DNA of 44,641 nt, from positions 1 to 44,641 of the forward strand of contig NRSV01000124.1 of NCBI GenBank assembly GCA_002286855.1. Reading direction: 5' to 3'. This document shows positions 10,572 through 20,484 of the stretch, piece after piece. Numbering within the stretch: the stretch's first letter is position 1; each line of letters begins with the position of its first letter. The notes below the pieces were generated by a model. It worked only from the letters and a program-made list of their open reading frames with translations. It was not told the origin of the DNA and did no database searches. The position numbers and the translations under genes are program-made. The DNA is from Bipolaris cookei (Eukaryota; Ascomycota; Dothideomycetes; Pleosporales; Pleosporaceae).

Positions 10572-10941
10572 AACAGGGGTTGTATACACACTCTCTCCCC
10601 ATCTCGATTGATCTTGGCATTAACCAAGCAGACGGTGATGAGAGGCTCTAGGTCTTGGTTGTCAACTGTTCCATTTCGCTCCAATGACATCGTGAAAGAT
10701 CTAAGATGGAAGATGTGTGCAAATCCACTCACGAGCAAACGCAACAAACAAGTTCCTCAATGTGCAGGCCTTTGATTGTATTGTGTATGATGACTAAACT
10801 CAATACAGGCAAGAATACAACAGGTACATTCACGCCCATTGCAGTGAATGAAACGAAGATTAACATTTCAGTTATAAATATGCGAAAAATAGTAGATTCA
10901 GAACAATTCTCCCCAACCACACTAACTACATCAGCCAAACC

Positions 10942-12192
10942 TTACAATTTCCCACTATCCCTAAAAACCGCCCTAAAAAACTCACAAAGTTTCACGAACG
11001 CCCCCTCACTAATCTGATAATGAAACACAATCCGCCCGAAAATTGGCGCCCCAATCTTAACATCAAACTTCCCTGCCATCGCATAAAAAACCTCGGCCAC
11101 CACCCCCGACGCTTCAAGATCCACCCAAATAATATTCGTCTCAGTCGGCACCACCAGCTTTCCACCCAACTGCTCCCACAGCCTCGACGCCCTCGCCGCT
11201 TTATCCTGCGCAGCTTTCAGTTTCCCGCTGAGGAAAACCTGGTCGATAGCCACACGCGCTGGTGCAGCAATCACACCAGATGAGCGCGTACTTCCGCCCA
11301 GCAGCTTGCGGCTCCATTTTGCTCGCTGGATGAAGGCCGAAGTGCCCGTCACGATGCTGCCGATGGGGGCACCGAGGCCTTTGGTAAAACACATTTGGAT
11401 GCTGTCGAAGCATTCGCCCATGTCGCGCAGGGTACAGGCTCCGGCTGCCACTGCTTCCCACAGGCGAGCCCCATCGAGATGCATGTGGATGGGCGGGTTC
11501 TGAGTGCGAGCCCAGTGGGAAATAGCACGGATTTCAGCTAGGGGCATGACGGTGCCCCAGAGGGTGTTTTCCAGACTGATAATGCGGGTGGGGCAGTCAT
11601 ACACAGTTGCCGTGGTGGTAGCGTGTTTCTTGATGTCGGCGAGGGTAAGGTGGTGGCCATTGGATGGGATGACTTGTTTGATCATGGCGCCGAAGAGGCT
11701 GGAGGCGCCGCCACCTTCGAGGATGATAATGTGGCCGCGGTGGTCGGCGAGGATGGAGTGCGGTGGGGCGCCTAGGGCAGAGCGGAGGGCGACTTGGTTG
11801 CCCATTGTGCCGGACACGACTAAAAGAGCGGCCTCCTGGCCTACCAGGCCTGCGACATAGTCTTGGAAAGAATTCGTGGTCTTGTCCTCATCCATGTCGC
11901 CATCTCCAAGAGATGTATTGATGATGGCTTCGAGCATGGGCAGGGTGGGCTTGGTGAAGAAATCGGATCGGAAGTCGTTGGATGCTTCCTTGTTGCATGC
12001 CCATGCCAAATTGGCAAAGGGTGGCTGTAGCTCTCCAGAACATTCAAGAAGCATTGAACTATCTCCGTTGGCTTCAGGCTTGACAATGGTAGGATCGGGA
12101 CCAAGGGAGAAGTCCCAGGGCTCTTCTGAGGGAGCAGTCCTCAAACCGTTCGTCAACGGAGCAGGAAGCCGAATGTCGGTTGCCACTTCCAT
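10942..12192 (-). CDS. PLP-dependent enzyme of the threonine aldolase / TOXG-type alanine racemase fold
   Basis: A single exon of 416 aa starts at ATG 12192. After an N-terminal extension of about 70 residues, the threonine-aldolase family motifs appear in order: DFRSDFFTKPTLPM, a glycine-rich cofactor loop (VVSGTMGNQ, about residue 127), ILEGGGASS, ENTLWGTVMP, HLDGARLW (about 238, with the Asp that pairs with the PLP ring nitrogen) and CFTKGLGAPIGS with the probable Schiff-base Lys271. Family members split beta-hydroxy amino acids into glycine and an aldehyde, run the reverse aldol, or racemise alanine (TOXG in the HC-toxin pathway). Its start lies 641 bp from the divergent synthetase start. 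It may supply glycine or a D-amino acid, or couple glycine to an aldehyde; the sequence does not decide which. Confidence 0.85.
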   Translation of the reverse strand: MEVATDIRLPAPLTNGLRTAPSEEPWDFSLGPDPTIVKPEANGDSSMLLECSGELQPPFANLAWACNKEASNDFRSDFFTKPTLPMLEAIINTSLGDGDMDEDKTTNSFQDYVAGLVGQEAALLVVSGTMGNQVALRSALGAPPHSILADHRGHIIILEGGGASSLFGAMIKQVIPSNGHHLTLADIKKHATTTATVYDCPTRIISLENTLWGTVMPLAEIRAISHWARTQNPPIHMHLDGARLWEAVAAGACTLRDMGECFDSIQMCFTKGLGAPIGSIVTGTSAFIQRAKWSRKLLGGSTRSSGVIAAPARVAIDQVFLSGKLKAAQDKAARASRLWEQLGGKLVVPTETNIIWVDLEASGVVAEVFYAMAGKFDVKIGAPIFGRIVFHYQISEGAFVKLCEFFRAVFRDSGKL

Positions 12193-12833
12193 GATTCGAG
12201 TCGTAGGGGGTACTGGTAGAAGTCTTCTGAGATAAAGTGTTCTAACGGATACTTTGAGGATGGGGAGAAAATAGAAGAATGGCTTTGGATGCTAATATCT
12301 AAGGATTCATAGCCACGATATGATGAACTGAAAGAATTCCTAGCCAAGCCAGACGTCTTGACGAACAATCTCAAGTAGGAAAATGCTTGAACAGTACAAC
12401 ATGCTTTAAAAATCTAAATGTAATCCACATTTTGCGAAGCCGGAGAAGGAATAAGTACCGACCGCGATATGACATGGGTCAGGTCCGGGTCACCGATCTT
12501 GTCATCACCGACCATCGGAGATTGGTTTGCATAAGCAGTTCCGGTTTGCTGATCTTCGATCTACGATCCTGTGACCAACCTGGAAGCTAGTCTATGGAGG
12601 TACCGTATAGTCGCCTTGCCTGTTTAGGGCATCGGAGTCGGGCCGCATTTGGCCTTTACCACTGAGGAATATGGTTGAGAACTAACATTACAAAATCGTG
12701 CACTGCTCTGTGAAGATCTGGCATCTAACAAGGTGCTTCTATAGTTTCAGCATCAACCCAACCGAATGAGCAGTCATTCAGTAGAGGCCAAACCAAAAAC
12801 ACTTCTCTTTCACTTCCAAACGTCCGTTAAGCA
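12193..12833. promoter_or_regulatory. Divergent promoter of PLP enzyme and NRPS-PKS genes
   Basis: This 641-bp spacer lies between the two divergently transcribed core genes. It is rich in CGG/CCG triplets, including an everted pair CCG-N5-CGG at 12508-12518 and a run CGG...CGG..CCG at 12633-12645. A pyrimidine-rich stretch precedes the synthetase ATG, as is common before fungal starts. A shared promoter would let the two genes be switched together. Confidence 0.5.
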
Positions 12834-15800
12834 ATGGCCATCATTGAACATGCCATCCCGCCCCCTTTGGCTTTACATCAATCAGGTATAAGGTCGTCCG
12901 CCATGAAGAATTCTATCTCATCTGAAGACTACCGAGAGATCATCGAGCGATATAATGACACACTCAACACCACTATTCTCGGACTCAGCTTGCCTCGTCT
13001 TCTCCAAAACACCGCAGAAAGGCATTGCGGCAAGATTGCTATGATATGCGGCGATGAGAAGGTCACATTCGAAACACTCACAATACTCTCAACACAACTT
13101 GCCCGCATCCTGGCAACCCGAGGGATCGGGCGTGGCGAAGTCGTTGGCATCGCCCTGGACCGTTCCATCGACCTCGTCATAGCGCTGTTGGCTGTAATGA
13201 AGACGGGCGCAGCGTACATGCCCATCGATCCGGGCTTCCCTACAGACCGCATCAGACACATGATCGAGGATGCAAGCCCGATACTTATCATCGTCGGCGC
13301 CAGCACACGTCTGGCTTCTCAATCCTGGGGATGCGCGACGCTGGACCTTGATGAGACACGAAATGATACGCCAGTCCCGGGTGCTCAAAAAGGTGAAGTA
13401 GACACGAACCCAAAGGCAGAAGATCTCGCATACGTGATTTACACTTCTGGCTCTACTGGCAAGCCAAAAGGCGTGGAGATCAGTCACGGAGCGCTGTCAA
13501 ACTTTTTGTGCGCGATGCAACGGGAGCCAGGATGCTCGGAAACAGATCGATTACTTGCTATCACAACAATATCTTTTGACATTGCAGCATTAGAAGTGTT
13601 TCTTCCGTTGCTCTGTGGCGCAACGATGATCATGGCTCAGGCGCACGAGGTCAAGGATCCAGAGGCTACACTCAGATTGATCCAGAAACACGACATTACC
13701 ATGATGCAGGCAACACCTGCGACTTGGCAGATGCTACTGGATGCTGGCTGGAAAGGAGACCCACGTCTCTCTAGGATATTGTGCGGCGGCGAAGCACTAT
13801 CTCGTAGGCTCGCCGACCGACTACTGTTGTGTGCGGAGTCAGTATGGAACATGTATGGCCCGACTGAGGCGACAGTTTGGGCAAGCATCTGGAAAGTATG
13901 TCCAGGAAAGGATGTCGTCATTGGAAAGCCTATCACCAACTACCGACTCTATGTACTCGATGGGAGTCTTGAGCCGGTGCCCTCTGGGTGCGCTGGCGAG
14001 CTATACATCGGCGGAGTAAGCTTGGCCAATGGATATCGCAACATGCCGGAAATCACCCAATCGCACTTCGTTCGAAATCCCTTCCATAACGGTCTTATAT
14101 ATCGTACCGGCGATATAGCCAAATTCGACGGTCCGGACAGGTTGATCGTATTAGGCCGCGCCGATGGGCAAGTAAAGATACGGGGTCATCGGATTGAGCT
14201 GGGCGACATTGAGGCAGCAATAACCGATCACAGTGACATCCTGGACGCTGTCGTGATTAGCCGAGACGACAGATTGATAGCGTACTGCATAAACGCTGAT
14301 GGCGAAAGCAGTCACGAAAGCGAGGCGAGACAGACACTGGAGAGTGTACTGCGTCCATGGTTAGCGCAACTTCTACCAGCGTATATGATGCCAGCTTTCT
14401 TTGTCAGCCTCAAGGCGTTTCCTATGACGCCGAACAATAAGATTGATCGAAAAGCCCTGCCAGATCCAAAGATTGCAGTGCAGCCCAAGATCAGCAGGCC
14501 GTTGACCGATATGGAGGACAAACTCCGGCTGATCTGGTCAAAGGTCCTGGGTCACGACTGTATCGGACCAGAAGATAACTTCTTCGAGATAGGCGGCGAC
14601 TCTGTGCGGGTGATTCAGATGCAAAAACAGGTGCAAAACCTGGTTAGTTGGTCATTATCTCCAGCCCGGCTTTACCAACATTACACTATCAAAACATTAG
14701 CAGCATACCTAGAAGGTGAGGGAGAAACCACGCTGGACCCTATCATCCCACAGGATCACCGCCTAAGGCCGGACAACGAGGATATTGCTATCATATCAAT
14801 TGCGTGCAGGCTACCAGGTCAAATCTCATCTCCGGAAGAATACTGGGATCTTCTGGAGCATGGTGCTGATGTCATAACTGACGTACCAAAAGACCGTTGG
14901 GACACCGATGCCCTCTATGATCCTAATCCAGGCACTCCAGGTAAATCATACTGCCGGAGGGGTGGATTTATTGCTTCTGTTGATGAATTCGATGCATCGT
15001 TCTTCGGTATCTCGCCCAAAGAGGCGAGGGCTATAGATCCTGCGCAACGTATCATGCTGGAGACGTGCTGGGAAGGCTTTGAGCGGGCCGGTTATACAGA
15101 TAGGCAGCTACGAGGTAGCCGTACGGGCGTTTATATGGGTGTGTGCAGCATTCCAGCACACTCTACAGTGCCATGTTTGCAGGAGCTGGGCGGGTACAAT
15201 GCAACAGGCTCAGCAGGAGCCACTATGTCTGGTCGCCTGTCATACGTTCTTGGCCTCGAAGGACCAGCCCTCACAGTAGACACAGCATGCTCCTCGTCTC
15301 TTGTGACAACACATCTGGCGTGTAATGCACTTCGACAAGGCGAGTGCGATATGGCTGTGTCCGGTGGAATCACACTTTTGCTCACTCCTGGGATGCACGT
15401 CGAATTCAGTCAGCTCAAAGGTATGTCTGCTGATGGGCGATGTCGAGCGTTTGCAGAAGATACACAGGGGACTGGCTGGGCTGAAGGCTGCACAATGGTG
15501 CTGCTGAAGCGGTTGAACGACGCTATCAGAGATGGCGACAAGATCCACGCGCTTCTTCGTGGCACTGCTGTTAACCATGGAGGAAGAAGCACCCCGGGTT
15601 TGACAGTGCCGAGTGGAACGGCACAACAACGACTTGTGCACGCAGCATTAGCTTCAGCAAATCTGACACCTGGCGACATCGATTACGTGGAAGCACACGG
15701 CACGGGAACTAAATTGGGAGATCCCATTGAGGGAACAGCCCTGGCCGAAGTGTTCAGTGGAAGTCGATCAACTAAATCAGAGCCACTGTGGATTGGTTCC

Positions 15801-18800
15801 GTAAAGTCGAATATTGGGCATACACAAGCGGCTGCTGGCTTAGCTGGTCTGCTCAAAGTTATTCTAGCAATGCAAAATAACAAGATCCCCCGGACTCTGC
15901 ATGCTGAAAAGCCGACATCAGCTGTGGACTGGCAGGGTGCTAATATGGCGCTTGTACAAGAACCGCAGTCATGGCTACCACAAGCAGATCGGCCTCGAAG
16001 AGCAGGCATCAGTGCATTTGGCATTGGCGGTACCAACGCCCATGTTATCGTAGAAGAGGCTCCACCCAAGGATGAGGTTTTGTGCCCATTGCTGGCTTCA
16101 TTACCAGCTGGGTTCCCATTCCTGATTTCAGGCCACACTGATGCCGCTCTTCGCCAACAGGCCGAGAAGCTGCGACAATACATTGAGAGTGCAAAAGGAA
16201 GCCATAGACATCATCTTGGTGACGTGGCTCTCTCACTAGCGACTACCAGAAACCATTACCGGCGGCGAAGAGTACTCATGGCCAAAGACAAGGCAGAACT
16301 CATGTATAAACTGGGCTCGATGGCGAGGACAAGTGAACATACCGCCGATCCATGTATAGCTGTCCTCTTCACCGGCCAGGGAAGCCAATTTGCAGGCATG
16401 GGTAGAGACCTTTATGCTATGTACCCCATTTTCCGCAAGGCTATAGATGAGATAGCGAACCATTTTACCGAACTAGAGATGCCGTTGAGGGAGGTGATGC
16501 ACGCCGCTCCAGATAGCGAAGCTGCCGCACTGTTGCAGCGCACAGACTTTGCACAGCCCGCCCTCTTTACGTTGGAAGTGGCTCTTTGGCACCTGTGGAA
16601 AAGTTGGGGTGTAAATCCAAATTACATCCTCGGTCATAGCGTAGGAGAGCTGTCGGCAGCGCATGTCAGTGGGATCTTGGACCTCTCAGCTGCCTGTCGC
16701 CTGGTCGCGGCACGCGGTCGATTGATGCAGGCTATTCCGATCAGTGGCAGTATGGTTGCATTAGAGGCCAGCACAGAAGAGGTGTCAAGAGCTATGGATA
16801 CCATTAGGGTTGTCTACAAGGTTGATATTGCGGGCCACAACACGCCAACGCAAACTGTGGTATCTGGCGATTGTGACGCTGTTGACAAGTTGGTGGCACA
16901 CTTTACTGGTCTGGGACGTAAGAAGAATGTACTTGATGTGTCGCACGCCTTCCATTCCCACCATATGGACTGCATGCTTGCAGCGTTCCAGACCGTGGCT
17001 GAGAGTATACAATTCCACCCACCAAAGCTGCGAATAGTGAGTAGCCTGACAGGCAAGTTTGTTGAAGCGGACGAGCTCCAACAACCTGACTACTGGGTCT
17101 CACAGGCACGTGACGCAGTTCGCTTTGCGGATGGCATCGAAGCACTTTACCAGCAGGGAGTCAACATATTCCTTGAGCTGGGGCCGCAAGCTGTTTTGAC
17201 TGGACTAGGAGCGGCGTGCCTTGCAGCAGATCGATCAGTTGCCTGGTTGCCATCACTGACCACTCGGAAACCCGGCGTGTGGACGATGCAGAGCAGCCTA
17301 GCAGAGATGCACGAGCGCATGGTGCCTATAAGCTGGCATGCTTACTTTGAGCCTCTGGGCTACTGTGAGCAAGTGGAGCTGCCGACATATGCATTCCAGC
17401 GAGAACGATTTCCTCAAACGCGCAGCAACGTCAATACTGATAGTGTACAAAAACACAGCAAGGGCCAGCATCAGGCTCTCAGTGCTGTGGATCGCTTTGC
17501 GTTTGAGGTATCGTGGCAGCAGGCTGATATTTCGAATTTGACCAAAGGCGGCTCATGGGGCTTGCTGTGTACGAGTCCAGATAGGAAACAAGCGTGGGTA
17601 AGACGAGTCGAAGCAGGTCTTATGTCTACTGGTCTGGATCTCCAACGAATTGAGCGGCTGCAAGATGGCCGAGGGCTTGACGGGGTGCTGTGCCTGTGGA
17701 ACGCAGAAACGGACTCTGATGATGTCGCAGGCCAGGCACGAGAGCTGACTTACAAAGGGCTGGCACAGCTGCAGAATGCTGTGAGTGCACAATTCACGCC
17801 GCAACTGCTATGGGTGACGCGCCATGCGGTCGGAGCTAGCGTGAATGCACGTGACGACAATCATGGCGGGGCGGGATTGGTTGCCGGACCGTTATGGGGC
17901 CTAATACGTACGGCCCGTAGCGAGCATCCCGACTTGCATCTGCGCCTCGTCGACGTCGACTACCACTACGACGACACCCATGACAACGACGACATCAACG
18001 TCGACGCTCTTGCGATGGCGTTGGCGCTCAGAACAGAGCCTGAATGCGCAGTTCGCCACAGGCAGGTCCTGGTGCCTCGTTTGCAACCCATCTCTGGGCC
18101 ACAACAACTACTGCCCCCTATCCAGCAGCAACAACCTATGGTGCGTTCAGATGGCGCCGTTGTCATCACAGGCGGGCTTGGTGATCTTGGTGCAAGAGTT
18201 GCGCGATGGCTGGCGAGCACACATAGCGTACGCACTCTGGTGTTGACCTCGCGACGTGGCATGGCAGCGCCGGGTGCGCAGGCGCTCGTGAATGATCTTG
18301 CTGGGCTGGGCACAGAAGCTATTGTCGTTGCTTGTGACATGGCAGATCGCTATAGCGTCCAGCAACTCATGGCTATGTTTGATAACAATAAGACACCTCT
18401 ACGCGGTGTGGTGCACGCTGCCGGCGCCCAAGACAATGGCGTCCTTCGGGCCTTGACCCCGCAGCGATGTGCCGCCGTCTTTGCCCCTAAAGTAGACGGA
18501 GCTTGGCATCTACACCAACTAACCCAGCATCTTAGCCTTGACTTCTTTGTCATGTTTTCGTCTATATCGGGCGTCTTGAGCATGTCTGGGCTTGCTAACT
18601 ACGCTGCAGCAAACACCTTCCTAGATGCCCTAGCCTATTTGCGTCGTGCCCAAGGTCTGCCCGCTACGTCTGTGGCTTATGGTCCCTGGGAAGGTGATGG
18701 TATGGCAGCCAACATCATCGGCCCCACCCGAGCACGTCTCGCTCAATTTGGCCTCGATATGCTTGCCCCGGAAGACGGGTTGGCGCTACTTGAACACGCT

Positions 18801-20450
18801 CTGCGTAGTCATTGTACCCTCACCGTTGCCGCTGCCTTGGACCAGCCTCGTTTGAAGAAATATCACCAGCAACGAGGCGACAATCCTCCGTTCCTACGTT
18901 CTCTCCTTAGCGGGGGCAACGCGGGTGAGCAACAACTGCATCCAGGCTATCATCTGCGTAAAGAGCTACTCCATGTAGACCTCGAGCAGCGCTCTCATCT
19001 CATGTTGACCATGATTCAAGATACTGTAGCCAGAGCATTAGGCTTCACAAAACCGAGTGATGTCCATGTCGATCAGCCTCTCCAGGACATCGGTATCGAC
19101 TCATTGACTGCAGTTTTAATACGCAATCAACTCGCTAACCTGACAGGCATGCCATTAACAGCCAATATCACATTCCAACACCCCAACCTTAAAGCCCTGG
19201 GCCAGACCCTGCTTTCAGAACTGAACTTGGATGATAGCGAATCTGGTTCCTCGCTTGGGAGTATCACGGCCACTACCACACTCATGTCAGACATGACCCC
19301 GTTGCTTGACCTCGAAGCCATCAAGAGAGGCTGTGTCGATCCCAGCTTCACTTTTAAGAATGCAGTGGAAGCCCCCACGTCTCCTTCATCTGTCTTCATC
19401 ACGGGTGCCACGGGTTTTGTTGGCGCTCACATCACTCATGATCTGTTGGAGCTTGGTATCACTGTCTACTGTTTAGTACGTTCTGAGACCGATGATGAAG
19501 CTATGGAGCGTTTGACGGCAACCCTCGCCAGCTACAACCTTTGGAGCCCAGAATACACACCATTGCTCCATTCTGTTGTAGGAGATATGTCCCAACCTCT
19601 TTTCGGCTTGCCCGAACACAGTTTTGATTTCCTTGCAGATCATGTGGATGCCATCTGTCACTCAGGCGCACTCGTAGACTGGATGCGTCCACTTCAAGAC
19701 TATATCGGCCCCAATATGGTGAGTGCGCACGAAGTGCTGCGCCTGGCCTCGCATGGCAAGGCTAAAGCAGTCCATCTTATTTCCACAATGTCCACAATAC
19801 CCAAGTACATGGGCTACGATGTCAAAGAAGGGGATCAAGAATATGGATATGCTACGTCAAAATACGCGGCTGAACGCATGATGGCTGCAGCCCATTGGCG
19901 TGGTGCCAAAGTATCTGTCTACCGTCTGCCTTTTGTCACTGCATCATCTACCACTGGTTGCTTCCGCCTCGACCGCGGTGACTTTCTGCACCATTTCATC
20001 GCTGGCTGTGTGGAAATGGGTCTCTTCCCATCCATCGACGCCAACCTCTCCGCTGTGCTACCTGTCGATTACCTATCCAAAACCGTCGTTACCATGATGA
20101 CCAAGGACCTGCATCTCATCGGCAAAAACTACGACTTTGCCAATGCGCATGCACCCACCTTCGGCCACTTCTTCCAGCTCATGAGCGACGCAAGTACTGG
20201 CCAGGAAATTGTGCCTTTTCTGGCATGGAGAGAAAGAGCCCTTGACTATGCATTAACTCATAGGTCGAGTCTGATTGCCCGCATCGCAGCGCTGATCGAC
20301 GGTGTTGTTGACGACAAAGGTGCGACTGCTATGGTTACAGGACCGCCCTTGAAGGATAATGTTCTAGGTTCTACTCACTTCCCTGCACCTTTGGTAGATG
20401 TTGATTTTGCAGAAAAGTATGTTCGTTGTATCAGTAGTTGTGCTGGTTAG
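12834..20450 (+). CDS. NRPS-PKS hybrid synthetase, SwnK-type architecture (A-T-KS-AT-KR-T-R)
   Basis: A single exon of 2538 aa; a second ATG lies 69 nt inside. Domains in order, with approximate residues: adenylation 40-560 (YTSGSTGKPKG near 202, MYGPTE near 338, NKIDRK near 533); carrier protein with GGDS near 588; ketosynthase 648-1080 (DTACSSS near 815, HGTGT near 953, NIGH near 993); acyltransferase 1175-1480 (GQGSQ near 1180, GHSVGE near 1267); ketoreductase 1775-2000 (GGLGDLG, FSSISG, NYAAAN); carrier protein with GIDSLT near 2087; NAD(P)H thioester reductase from 2185 (GATGFVGAH, YGYATSKYAAE). There is no condensation, dehydratase, enoylreductase or methyltransferase domain. The layout predicts one amino acid, one malonate unit, keto reduction and release as aldehyde or alcohol. 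The A-domain code aligned to GrsA is DILQLGMVWK, close to the glycine code. All active-site motifs look intact. Confidence 0.93.
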   Translation: MAIIEHAIPPPLALHQSGIRSSAMKNSISSEDYREIIERYNDTLNTTILGLSLPRLLQNTAERHCGKIAMICGDEKVTFETLTILSTQLARILATRGIGRGEVVGIALDRSIDLVIALLAVMKTGAAYMPIDPGFPTDRIRHMIEDASPILIIVGASTRLASQSWGCATLDLDETRNDTPVPGAQKGEVDTNPKAEDLAYVIYTSGSTGKPKGVEISHGALSNFLCAMQREPGCSETDRLLAITTISFDIAALEVFLPLLCGATMIMAQAHEVKDPEATLRLIQKHDITMMQATPATWQMLLDAGWKGDPRLSRILCGGEALSRRLADRLLLCAESVWNMYGPTEATVWASIWKVCPGKDVVIGKPITNYRLYVLDGSLEPVPSGCAGELYIGGVSLANGYRNMPEITQSHFVRNPFHNGLIYRTGDIAKFDGPDRLIVLGRADGQVKIRGHRIELGDIEAAITDHSDILDAVVISRDDRLIAYCINADGESSHESEARQTLESVLRPWLAQLLPAYMMPAFFVSLKAFPMTPNNKIDRKALPDPKIAVQPKISRPLTDMEDKLRLIWSKVLGHDCIGPEDNFFEIGGDSVRVIQMQKQVQNLVSWSLSPARLYQHYTIKTLAAYLEGEGETTLDPIIPQDHRLRPDNEDIAIISIACRLPGQISSPEEYWDLLEHGADVITDVPKDRWDTDALYDPNPGTPGKSYCRRGGFIASVDEFDASFFGISPKEARAIDPAQRIMLETCWEGFERAGYTDRQLRGSRTGVYMGVCSIPAHSTVPCLQELGGYNATGSAGATMSGRLSYVLGLEGPALTVDTACSSSLVTTHLACNALRQGECDMAVSGGITLLLTPGMHVEFSQLKGMSADGRCRAFAEDTQGTGWAEGCTMVLLKRLNDAIRDGDKIHALLRGTAVNHGGRSTPGLTVPSGTAQQRLVHAALASANLTPGDIDYVEAHGTGTKLGDPIEGTALAEVFSGSRSTKSEPLWIGSVKSNIGHTQAAAGLAGLLKVILAMQNNKIPRTLHAEKPTSAVDWQGANMALVQEPQSWLPQADRPRRAGISAFGIGGTNAHVIVEEAPPKDEVLCPLLASLPAGFPFLISGHTDAALRQQAEKLRQYIESAKGSHRHHLGDVALSLATTRNHYRRRRVLMAKDKAELMYKLGSMARTSEHTADPCIAVLFTGQGSQFAGMGRDLYAMYPIFRKAIDEIANHFTELEMPLREVMHAAPDSEAAALLQRTDFAQPALFTLEVALWHLWKSWGVNPNYILGHSVGELSAAHVSGILDLSAACRLVAARGRLMQAIPISGSMVALEASTEEVSRAMDTIRVVYKVDIAGHNTPTQTVVSGDCDAVDKLVAHFTGLGRKKNVLDVSHAFHSHHMDCMLAAFQTVAESIQFHPPKLRIVSSLTGKFVEADELQQPDYWVSQARDAVRFADGIEALYQQGVNIFLELGPQAVLTGLGAACLAADRSVAWLPSLTTRKPGVWTMQSSLAEMHERMVPISWHAYFEPLGYCEQVELPTYAFQRERFPQTRSNVNTDSVQKHSKGQHQALSAVDRFAFEVSWQQADISNLTKGGSWGLLCTSPDRKQAWVRRVEAGLMSTGLDLQRIERLQDGRGLDGVLCLWNAETDSDDVAGQARELTYKGLAQLQNAVSAQFTPQLLWVTRHAVGASVNARDDNHGGAGLVAGPLWGLIRTARSEHPDLHLRLVDVDYHYDDTHDNDDINVDALAMALALRTEPECAVRHRQVLVPRLQPISGPQQLLPPIQQQQPMVRSDGAVVITGGLGDLGARVARWLASTHSVRTLVLTSRRGMAAPGAQALVNDLAGLGTEAIVVACDMADRYSVQQLMAMFDNNKTPLRGVVHAAGAQDNGVLRALTPQRCAAVFAPKVDGAWHLHQLTQHLSLDFFVMFSSISGVLSMSGLANYAAANTFLDALAYLRRAQGLPATSVAYGPWEGDGMAANIIGPTRARLAQFGLDMLAPEDGLALLEHALRSHCTLTVAAALDQPRLKKYHQQRGDNPPFLRSLLSGGNAGEQQLHPGYHLRKELLHVDLEQRSHLMLTMIQDTVARALGFTKPSDVHVDQPLQDIGIDSLTAVLIRNQLANLTGMPLTANITFQHPNLKALGQTLLSELNLDDSESGSSLGSITATTTLMSDMTPLLDLEAIKRGCVDPSFTFKNAVEAPTSPSSVFITGATGFVGAHITHDLLELGITVYCLVRSETDDEAMERLTATLASYNLWSPEYTPLLHSVVGDMSQPLFGLPEHSFDFLADHVDAICHSGALVDWMRPLQDYIGPNMVSAHEVLRLASHGKAKAVHLISTMSTIPKYMGYDVKEGDQEYGYATSKYAAERMMAAAHWRGAKVSVYRLPFVTASSTTGCFRLDRGDFLHHFIAGCVEMGLFPSIDANLSAVLPVDYLSKTVVTMMTKDLHLIGKNYDFANAHAPTFGHFFQLMSDASTGQEIVPFLAWRERALDYALTHRSSLIARIAALIDGVVDDKGATAMVTGPPLKDNVLGSTHFPAPLVDVDFAEKYVRCISSCAG

Positions 20451-20484
20451 GGGGTGGCACTATTAGGTATATAGATTAAATTTC

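Larger units (their letters stand above)
10242..10941. promoter_or_regulatory. Promoter region of the dioxygenase gene
   Basis: The dioxygenase promoter occupies the left half and the 3' flank of the PLP gene the right half. It contains a cluster of CGG triplets, listed separately at 10488-10571. Short open frames here were not accepted as genes. Confidence 0.5.

Noticed and set aside
15131..18583. Several minus-strand frames inside the synthetase gene
   Set aside because: They are antisense shadows of a long, motif-rich coding region.
12834..20450. Naming the synthetase swnK outright
   Set aside because: The domain order agrees, but the A-domain code, the missing swnN/R genes and the aldolase-like neighbour do not support a firm orthology call without alignments.
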